From Dipteris shenzhenensis (taxonomy: Eukaryota > Polypodiophyta > Polypodiopsida > Gleicheniales): a stretch of DNA of 64,000 nt. This document shows positions 56,201-64,000 of the stretch, in pieces; the first letter of the stretch is position 1; every line of letters starts with the position of its first letter. Below the pieces are notes generated by a model, which ran no database searches, was not told the origin of the DNA, and saw nothing but the letters and a program-made list of their open reading frames with translations. The stretch lies in assembly GCA_047967505.1 (NCBI GenBank), contig CM106541.1; one strand, given 5' to 3'. A program made the translations under genes and the position numbers.

Positions 56201-59200
56201 CCGATGGGCACAACACTTTTCGTACGCGTCAACCTAGGTGGTATTAAAATTTTCTCAATGAGGCACACCCATCCGATAAGTACTTGGTCAGATAACACAC
56301 CTAATGGCGTGTTTTTTGGCAGATATCCATATCATTAGGGAAAAAATGGGGTATAATGCCTGATCGACAATGCAAAGCATATCCGATGGTGACAATACTT
56401 TGCACGCACCTCAACGTAGTTGAAATGGACTTGCGTGCAAAGTGGAGCCCCCATCCGATAAGTACCTATTTGAATAACACATCTACGGCCATGTTTTTAT
56501 ATGGCTGTGCATGACACAAAGGCAAAAACAGTGTTTTATGCTTGATCGACAATGCAAAGCATATACGATGGCACAATACTTTGCACACACTTTCAACCAG
56601 GTGGAATTGACTTCCATGCAAAGTGGCATTCCCATCGCATAAGTACTTGATCGGATAACACACCTAGCAGCGTGTTTTTTTACTAAGGCAAAAATGGTAG
56701 TTAATGCTCGATCGACCATGCAAAGCATATCCGATGGGCACAATACTTTTTCTACACCTTAACCTAGGTGGTATTGAAATGTTCTCAAAGAGGCACACCC
56801 ATCCGATAAGTACTTGGTCAGATAACATACCTAAGGGCATGTTTTTTTGCGAATGTGCATATCACTATGGGAAAAATGTTGTATAATGCGTAATCGACCA
56901 TGCAGAGCATATCCGATGGTGACAATACTTTGCACGCATCTCAACCTAGTTGAAATGGACTTGCGAGCAAGCTGGAGCCCCATCCGATAAGTACTTGTTT
57001 GATTAACACACTTAGGACCGTGTTTTTTCATGGTTGTGCATGACACTAAGGCAAAAACGGTGTTTTATGCATTATCGACAATGCAAAGCATATCCGATGG
57101 GCACAATACTTTGCACACACCTTCAACTAGGTGGAATTGACTTACATGCAAAGTGGCATGCCCATCCCATTAGTGCTTGATTGGATAACATACCTAGCAA
57201 CGTGTTTTTTTACGGATGTGCATGACACTAGAGAAAAATAGTATTTAATGCTCGATCGACCATGCAAAGGATATCCGATGGCCACAACACTTTTCGTACG
57301 CCTCAACCTAGGTGGTATTAAAATGTTCTCAAAGAGGCACACCCACCCGATAAGTACTTGGTCAGATAACACACTGAAGGGCGTGTTTTTTTGCGGATGT
57401 GCATATCACTAGGGAAAAAATGGTATATAATGCGTGATCGACCATGCAAAGCATATCCGATGGTGATAATACTTTGCACGCACCTCAACATAGTTGGAAC
57501 GGACTTGCGTGCAATGTGGACCCCCATCCGATAAGTACTTATTTGAATAACACACCTACGGCCGTGTTTTTATATGGTTGTGCATGACACTAAGGCAAAA
57601 ACGGTGTTTTATGCTTGATCGACAATGCAAAGCATATCCGATGTGCACAATACTTTGAACACACCTTCAACTAGGTGGAATTGACTTACATGCAAAGTGG
57701 CACACCCATCCCATAAGTGCTTGATTGGATAACATACCTAGCAGCATGTTTTTTTACGGATGTTCATGACACTAGAGCAAAAATAGTATTTAATGCTCGA
57801 TCGACCATGCAAAGGATATCCGATGGGCACAACACTTTTCGTACACCTCAACCCAATGCAAAACATATCCGATTGGCACAATACTTTGCACACACCTTCA
57901 ACTAGATGGAATTGACTTACATGCAAAGTGGCATTCCCATCGCATAAGTGCTTGATCGGATAACACACCTAGAAGCATGTTTTTTTACGGATGTGCATGA
58001 CACTAAGGCAAAAATGGAATTTAATGCTCGATCGACCATGCAAAGCATATCCGATGGGCACAATACTTTTCCTATACCTCAACCTAGGTGGTATTGAAAT
58101 GTTCTCAAAGAGGCACACCCATCCGATAAGTACTTGGTCAGATAACATACCTAAGGGCATGTTTTTTTGCGGATGTGCATATCACTACCGTAAAAACGTT
58201 GTATAATGCGTAATCGACCATGTAGAGCATATCCGATAGTGACAATACTTTGCACGCATCTCAACCTTGTTGAAACAGACTTGCATGCAAACTGGAGCCC
58301 CCATCCGATAAGTACTTGTTTGATTAACACAGTTAGGACCATGTTTTTTCATGGTTGTGCATGACACTAAGGCAAGAACGGTGTTTTATGCTTGATCGAC
58401 AATGCAAAGCATATCCGATGGGCACAATACTTTGCACACACCTTCAACTAGGTGAAATGAAATTACATGCAAAGTGGCACACCCATCCCATAAGTGCTTG
58501 ATCGGATAACATACCTAGTAGTGTGTTTTTTTAACGGATGTGCATGACACTAGAGCAAAAATGGTATTTAATGCTCGATTGACCATGCAAAGGATATCCG
58601 ATGGGCACAATACTTTTCCTACACTACAACCTAGGTGGTATTGAAATGTTCTCAAAGAGGCACACTCATTCGATAAGTACTTGGTTAGATAACACACCTA
58701 AGGGCATGTTTTTTTGCAGATGTGCATACCACTACGGAAAAAACGGTGTATAATGTGTGATCGACCATGCAAATCATATTCGATGGTGACAATACTTTGC
58801 ACACACCTCAAGGTAGTTGAAACAGACTTGCGTGCAAAGTGGAGCCCCCATCCGATAAGTACTTGTTTGAATAACACACCTAGGACCGTGTTTTTTCATG
58901 GTTGTGCATCACACTAAGGCAAAAATGGTGTTTTATGCTTGATCGACAATGCAAAGCATATCCGATGGGCATAATACTTTGCACACACCTTCAACTAGGT
59001 GGAATGAACTTACATGCAAAGTGGCATGCCCATCCCATAAGTGCTTGATCGGATAACATACCTAGCAGCGTGTTTTTTTACGGATGTGCATGAAATTAGA
59101 GCAAAAATAGTATTTAATGCTCGATCAACCATGCAAAGAATATCCGATGGGCACAACACTTTCGTACACCTCAACCTAGGTGGTGTTAAAATGTTCTCAA

Positions 59201-61365
59201 TGAGGCACACCCATCGGATAAGTACTTGGTTAGATAACACACCTAATGGCGTGTTTTTTTGCGGATGTCCATATCACTAGGGAAAATATGGTGTATAATG
59301 CGTGATCGACCATGCAAAGCATATCCGATGGTGACAATACTTTGCACGCACTTCAATGTCATTGAAATGGACTTGTGTGCAAAGTGGAGCCCCCACCCGA
59401 TAAGTACTTATTTGAATAACACACCTACGGCTGTGTTTTTATATGGTTGTGCATGACACAAAGGCAAAAACGGTGTTTTATGCTTGATCCACAATGCAAA
59501 GCATATCCGATGGGCACAATACTTTGCACACACCTTCAACTAGGTGGAATTGACTTACATGTAGAGTGGCATTCCCATCGCATAAGTACTCGATCGGATA
59601 ACACACCTAGCAGCATGTTTTTTTACGGATGTGCATGACACTAAGGTAAAAATGGCATTTAATGCTCGATTGACCATGCAAAGCATATCCGATGGGCACA
59701 ATACTTTTCCTACACCTTAAACTAGGTGGTATTGAAATGTTATCAAAGAGGCACACCCATCCGATAAGTACTTGGTCAGATAACATACCTAAGGGCATGT
59801 TTTTCTGCGGATGTGCATATCACTACGGGAAAAACGTTGTATAATGCGTAATCGACCATGCAGAGCATATCCGATGGTGACAATACTTTGCACGCATCTC
59901 AACCTAGTTGAAATGGACTTGTGTGCAAACTGGAGCCCCCATCTGATAAGTACTTGTTTGATTAACACACTTAGGACCGTTTTTTTATATGGTTGTGCAT
60001 GACACTAAAGCAAAAACGATATTTTATGCTTGATTGACAATGCAAAGCATATCCGATGGGCACAATACTTTGCACACAGCTTCAACTAGGTGGAATTGCC
60101 TTACATGCAAAGTGGCACTCCCATCCCATAAGTGCTTGATCGGACAACATACCTAGCAGCGTGTTTTTTTATGGATGTGCATGACACTAGAGCAAAAATA
60201 GTATTTATTGGTCGATCGATCATGCAAAGGATATCCGATGGGCACAACACTTTTTGTATGCCTCAACCTAGGTGGTATTGAAATGTTCTCAAAGAGGCAC
60301 ACCCATCCGATAAGTACTTGTTCAGATAACACACCTAAGGGCATGTTTTTTGGCGGATGTGCATATCACTAGAGAAAAAATGGTGTATAAGGCGTGAACG
60401 ACCATGAAAAGCATATCCAATGGTGATAATACTTTGCACCACCTCAACGTAGTTGAAATGGACTTGCGTGCAAAGTGGAGCCCCCATCCGATAAGTACTT
60501 GTTTGAATAACACACCTAGGACCGTGTTTTTTCATGGTTGTGCATGACACTAAGGCAAAAACGGTGTTTTATGCTTGATCGACAATGCAAAGCATATTCG
60601 ATGGGCACAATACTTTACACACACCTTCAACCAGGTGGAATTAACTTACATGCAAAGTGGCATTCCCATCGCATAAGTACTTGATTGGATAACACAACTA
60701 GCAGCGTGTTTTTTTTACGGATGTGCATGACACGAGCAAAAATAGTATTTAATGCTCGATCGACCATGCAAAGCATATCCGATGGGAACATTACTTTTCC
60801 TATGCCTTAACCTAGGTGGTATTGAAATTTTGTCAAAGAGGCACACCCATTCGATAAGTAGTACTTGGTTAGATAATATACCTAAGGGCGTGTTTTTTTG
60901 CAGATGTGCATATCACTATGGGAAGAACATTGTATAATTCATAATCGACCATGCAGAGCATATCCGATGGTGACAATACTTTGCATGCATCTCAACCTAG
61001 TTGAAATGGACTTGCGTGAAAAGTAGAGCCCCCATCCAATAAGTACTTGTTTGATTAACACACTTAGGACCATGTTTTTTCATGGTTGTGCATGACACTA
61101 AGGTAAAAACGGGGTTTTATGCTTGATCGACAATGGAAAGCATATCCGATGGGCACAATACTTTGCACACACCTTCAACTAGGTGGAATTGACTTACATG
61201 CAAAGTGGCACACCCATCCCATAAGTGCTTGATTGGATAACATACCTAGCAGGCTCGTGTTTTTTTACAAATGTGCATGACACTAGAGCAAAAATAGTAT
61301 TTAATGCTCGATCGACCATGCAAAGTATTTAATGCTCGATCGACCATGCAAAGGATAACTTAGCA
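53297..61365. repeat. 182-bp satellite array with trimeric higher-order repeat
   Basis: About 46 monomers. The anchor (T/C)GATCGAC recurs at 53450, 53632, 53814, 53997, 54179, 54361, 54543, 54725, 54907, 55089, 55271 and onwards, at 180-185 bp spacing, mostly 182. Three monomer classes alternate. A has GATCGACAATGCAAAGCA and ACACACCTTCAACTAGG; B has CGATCGACCATGCAAAGGA and GGTGGTATTGAAATGTTC; C has GATGGTGACAATACTTTGCA and CAAAGTGGAGCCCCCAT. The order A-B-C repeats with a 546-bp period. Breaks in the order: C-C at 53814/53997, B-B at 55998/56179, a truncated B joined to A at 57850, and a 16-bp deletion in the A monomer at 56543. Many 60-76-codon frames on both strands recur at 545-bp steps and are by-products. 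The monomer length and higher-order organisation are like those of centromeric satellites, but the location is not proven. Confidence 0.97.
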
Positions 61366-61494
61366 TGTCCATCTGAGTACTTGATCGGATAACTTCTCCC
61401 ACCAATAAATTAAGTACTAATTAAAAATTATAATAAATGAGTAGATTATTAAAAAGAGACTAATATTTATGTAATTGTTACTACTGCAACTTGC
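61366..61494. other. AT-rich spacer between satellite and DUF7869-type gene
   Basis: AT-rich, with ACTTGATCGGATAACTT (61379-61395) still resembling the satellite. A polypyrimidine-poor stretch ending TGCTTGCGAAG precedes the open frame; an intron acceptor cannot be assigned with confidence. Confidence 0.4.
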
Positions 61495-62229
61495 TTGCGA
61501 AGGACTCTCACAAAGGAGATGGCTATAGATTTTGTTCCAGGGATGGTTGTGATTTTATGTAGCAAAAGAGAAGTAGTTGCATTTGCTACAATCCATGATA
61601 GTGATCCCAATTCAGTTTGCCACTTTCGAAGACTTGGCGAAGATAAGGTGGCAGTTACTGTATCGAATATTCTTAGCGCACATGTTGAGCTAAAGTATAA
61701 ATGTGGAGATATGGAAACACTTGGAGATGTTATGCCCTACAATACATCCAACAAATCATTTATAGCATGGGACAAAGATGAGACTTATGCAATAGACATT
61801 ATCAAGAATACAAAGTGCACCACCTTGGATTTTACTATAGGGGACATTTTACAAATGAGATCATTTGCAAATAAGACTGTAGCAGAAGGTGAAGTATTGG
61901 GATTTGAACAAGTGGAGCAATGGTCATTTGCACAGATGAGGATTCTAAAAGTCACTGATGATGGTATGGTTGATAACATAACATCCTTATGTGATCCCTA
62001 CTATGAGGTAGGCAAGAATATGAGATGGAGCATGCAATTTTCAAACATGAGAAAGAGGCACGTGGTTTTCAATGATAAAGACAAGGTATACTACAATATC
62101 AAAGGACCTAAAAAGCGTGCCCATGTGCCAGGCTCTATCACTTCAAATGTGGATGATTTCAATATACTCAATTATAGAAGTGACGTCTTATCTGGAGTGG
62201 ATGAGTTCATTGGTTCCGAAACAAAATGA
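61495..62229 (+). pseudogene. N-terminal part of DUF7869-type gene (DUF8039-like domain)
   Basis: The open frame begins at 61495 without ATG; the first Met is at 61519 (MAIDFVPGMVVILCSKREVV). The pattern VAFATIHDSDPNSVCHF, RRLGEDKVAVTVSNIL, HVELKYKCGDMETLGDVMP and SFIAWDKDETY resembles DUF8039, a domain of unknown function often found beside plant transposase-type proteins. A second segment, FTIGDILQMRSFANKTVAEG to MRWSMQFSNMRKRHVVF, is not recognised. The frame ends at TGA (62227-62229) just after the first of four SDVLSGVDEF repeats. Adding one base in the AAAA run at 62223-62226 would continue it into the next repeat, so the break looks like a one-base deletion or a sequencing error. A true first exon upstream is possible. 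Confidence 0.5.
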
Positions 62230-62425
62230 TTTTAGAAGCGAAGCCTTATCTGGGGTGGATGAATTCTTGCACAGTGAGAAGGGCAAAGGTTTCAATAGTG
62301 ATGTCTTGTCAAGTGTGGATGAGTTCATGCATATTAACAAACCTGGTGTCAATCAAGCTTGTGGATTTGTGAAAGCCATGCAAGATGTCCCAATGAGTGA
62401 TGTTCTCTTAGGAGTGGAAGAGTTT
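62178..62425 (+). repeat. Four coding repeats of the motif SDVLSGVDEF
   Basis: RSDVLSGVDEF (62178-62210), RSEALSGVDEF (62233-62265), NSDVLSSVDEF (62296-62328) and MSDVLLGVEEF (62393-62425), spaced 55, 63 and 97 bases. The first lies in the upstream frame, the other three in the next frame. The bases vary while the residues stay alike, which suggests past selection on the peptide. Confidence 0.85.
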
Positions 62426-63329
62426 CAAGGTTCTCAATACTCTCGTAGAATATTGAATTCATTGAATGGTCCTAAGAGTATGTTAAGAACGAGGATGAGA
62501 TCAACAGAGGATTATTCAATATTTAACTTTGATTGTGATATGGACAAGGATGCAATGACCAATCATGGATGCTTGGTTACAAACAAATGTGAGGAGAAGA
62601 AGTGCATAAATACAGATAACAACGTGCACGAGGAACGAAAACGGTCATACATATGCATGAAAAGAAAGCGAATCTAGGCAGATCCACAAAAGCAACCAAA
62701 GAGGAAGAGAGTAATGAAGGAGGAGAACATGTTAAATGCATTGGGATACCTATGTTGCAAGCAAAGATGTATGCGCTTCATTGATCTTGCAGACATCAGG
62801 GAATGTAGAGGACACGTGTGGCAAAGAAGAGGAAGCGAAAGAAATGAATACCTTCTCACAAGTCTCTCTTGCTTTCTTCAGAATGGCAATAAAAGGCTAA
62901 GTTCAAGACAAAACGTAAAACCTCTCGTAAATGGAAAAAGGATTTGCAATAAGGCATATCGCAATATTACTGGATTATCCCATGGTACATATTGGGATTT
63001 AGTCAGCAAGGCAAAGGGCGGCAACAAATTTAGCATTCACAATAATAGAGGAAGGTCCAAATCAAGAATCTCAACTGTCAGGGCAGCAGCAATTTTGCAA
63101 GACTTCATACATGAAAATGCTTTACCTCAACCCCATATATCTACCAAACTCCCTAACGGTGACACGATCACTGAAATGCACCTTCCAATGGGCTTGACAA
63201 AGCTCGAAGTATTTGACTCTATTGCAGAAAAGCAAAGGCAAAGAGGGGATGCCATAGCTTCCTCTCATACTTTGTATACTCTTTGGAAGAAGAACTTTGG
63301 ATATGTTAAAAATCCCAAGGAGGCAAAAA
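62230..63329 (+). pseudogene. Middle part of DUF7869-type gene
   Basis: One frame from about 62072 to 63352, broken only by TAG at 62675-62677. After the SDVLSGVDEF repeats come a charged linker with basic ends (KRSYICMKRKRI and PQKQPKRKRVMK, possible nuclear signals), a cysteine cluster LNALGYLCCKQRCMRFID, then RRGSERNEYLLTSLSCFLQN, NGKRICNKAYRNITGLSHGT and a basic helical region, and finally SHTLYTLWKKNFGYVKNPKE. This order (CC...C, YLL..L, V.G..VC..AF, then LW...F..VK.PK) is what precedes the conserved C-terminal domain in DUF7869 proteins. The frame is lost in an A6 run (63325-63330); one A fewer gives KEAKMSKCNVC and joins it to the next feature. Confidence 0.6.
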
Positions 63330-64000
63330 ATGTCAAAGTGCAATGTCTGTGATGATTTAAAGCGAGCGATTGAGAGTGCAACATGTCCAAATCAAAGGGA
63401 ATTATACAAAAAAAACCGAAAATCTCATCATGACCTTATTCGACATTCCAGACAAAAATATGCATTTTGGAAGGAGCAAGCTATTTCGCATCCCGATGAC
63501 TACATGTGCCTTATTGTAGATGGCATGGATCAGAATACAACAACATTGCCTCGTTTTGTTGCCACTCCACCTAAATTACAAGGAAAGCACTTTCTAAAGA
63601 CACATCTATGTGGAGTGTTAGTGCATGGAATTAAGTTCTTTGTAGATATATGGATTGATTCCTTGCATCTACATGATAGCAATCAAGTTGTAACATCTAT
63701 TATGAAGGCAATTCGCAATGTACATGCAGAAAAAGGTCACCTACCATTGACTTTGAGAATACAAGCTGATAATTGCTGGCGAGAAAATAAGAATGTACTC
63801 ATGTTTGCATTCTGCTCCATGCTAGTTGCTCATCGAATCTTCAATGAGGTCGAATCTGGATTTTTGTATGTTGGGCATACACATGAGGATATCGATCAGG
63901 TTTTTAGCACAGTCTCAAGGGAGCTTAAATGCAAGGATGTGGAGACAATAGATGACTTGGTAAGAAGATGTGGCAGGCAAGTTGGTGGTCGTAAGGAAAG
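63330..64000 (+). CDS. DUF7869-type (DDE-transposase-like) domain, runs off the window
   Basis: Open for all 223 codons to the window end, no stop. It starts MSKCNVCDDLKRAIES, a CxxC pair typical of the family, then HSRQKYAFWKEQAI, YMCLIVDGMDQNTT (Asp at 63519 and 63528), KTHLCGVLVHGIKFFVDIW, LTLRIQADNCWRENKNVLM (Asp at 63768), ESGFLYVGHTHEDIDQVFS (63870-63899) and DLVRRCGRQVGGRKE. The D-DN(C)xREN-GHTHEDIDQ series is the signature of DUF7869, found in many eukaryotes as multi-copy, transposase-like genes. The spaced acidic residues suggest an RNase H-fold nuclease, but that is my inference. All three carboxylate motifs are intact. No terminal inverted repeat can be assigned because the right end is outside the window. 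Confidence 0.65.
   Translation, partial: MSKCNVCDDLKRAIESATCPNQRELYKKNRKSHHDLIRHSRQKYAFWKEQAISHPDDYMCLIVDGMDQNTTTLPRFVATPPKLQGKHFLKTHLCGVLVHGIKFFVDIWIDSLHLHDSNQVVTSIMKAIRNVHAEKGHLPLTLRIQADNCWRENKNVLMFAFCSMLVAHRIFNEVESGFLYVGHTHEDIDQVFSTVSRELKCKDVETIDDLVRRCGRQVGGRKE

Noticed and set aside
53250-61300. Dozens of 60-76-codon frames on both strands in the satellite
   Set aside because: They recur every 545-546 bp with the higher-order repeat, have no family motifs, and shift with each indel. They are products of the repeat, not genes.

Overview
This is a nuclear window from a land plant with a large, transposon-rich genome. Plant-type Ty1/copia and Ty3/gypsy elements with initiator-Met and Asp tRNA primer-binding sites, a plant cyclophilin-40 tail with GT-AG introns, LINE remnants, many microsatellites and a long satellite array all fit. 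A non-seed plant such as a fern is possible, but nothing here fixes the species. Almost nothing is ordinary genic DNA.

Layout. 1-300: copia reverse-transcriptase scrap. 1616-7599: Copia-1 (minus strand), nearly intact, 239-bp LTRs differing at 2 sites, inserted in a (GA)n microsatellite. 7640-9250: unclassified minus-strand retroelement with an iMet primer site and a coiled-coil/RRM-like ORF. 9678-10085: last three exons of a cyclophilin-40-like gene. 10086-19600: mostly anonymous, microsatellite-rich DNA. 20138-21260: LINE fragment with a 288-bp tandem duplication. 21994-22335: gypsy RT scrap. 22475-33180: a 1.8-kb unit duplicated in tandem, its first copy split by Gypsy-1 (23436-30518), whose pol is largely deleted and partly inverted. 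33360-35560: LINE endonuclease/RT remnant.

35825-53296 is a nested stack: old Copia-3 is split by Copia-2 (37358-42434) and interrupted at 42918 by Gypsy-2. Gypsy-2's pyrimidine-rich leader is in turn split by Copia-4 (44729-49686), itself rearranged with an inverted 3' end. Gypsy-2's gag region ends abruptly at about 53297 in an 8-kb satellite array. That array has about 46 monomers of 182 bp in a three-monomer (A-B-C, 546 bp) higher-order repeat, and runs to about 61365.

61495-64000: a broken or frameshifted gene of the transposase-like DUF7869 type, with an N-terminal domain resembling DUF8039 and four copies of a short repeated motif. Its most conserved part stays open to the window end.

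Relative order of events can be read from nesting and LTR divergence: Copia-3 is oldest, then Copia-2 (LTRs about 96% identical) and Gypsy-2, then Copia-4 inside Gypsy-2. Copia-1 is youngest (about 99% LTR identity). The points most worth following are the higher-order satellite and its junction with Gypsy-2, the DUF7869 gene, the unclassified element at 7.6-9.2 kb, the all-amber (TAG) pattern of nonsense codons in the copia pol genes, and the inverted blocks inside two separate retroelements.
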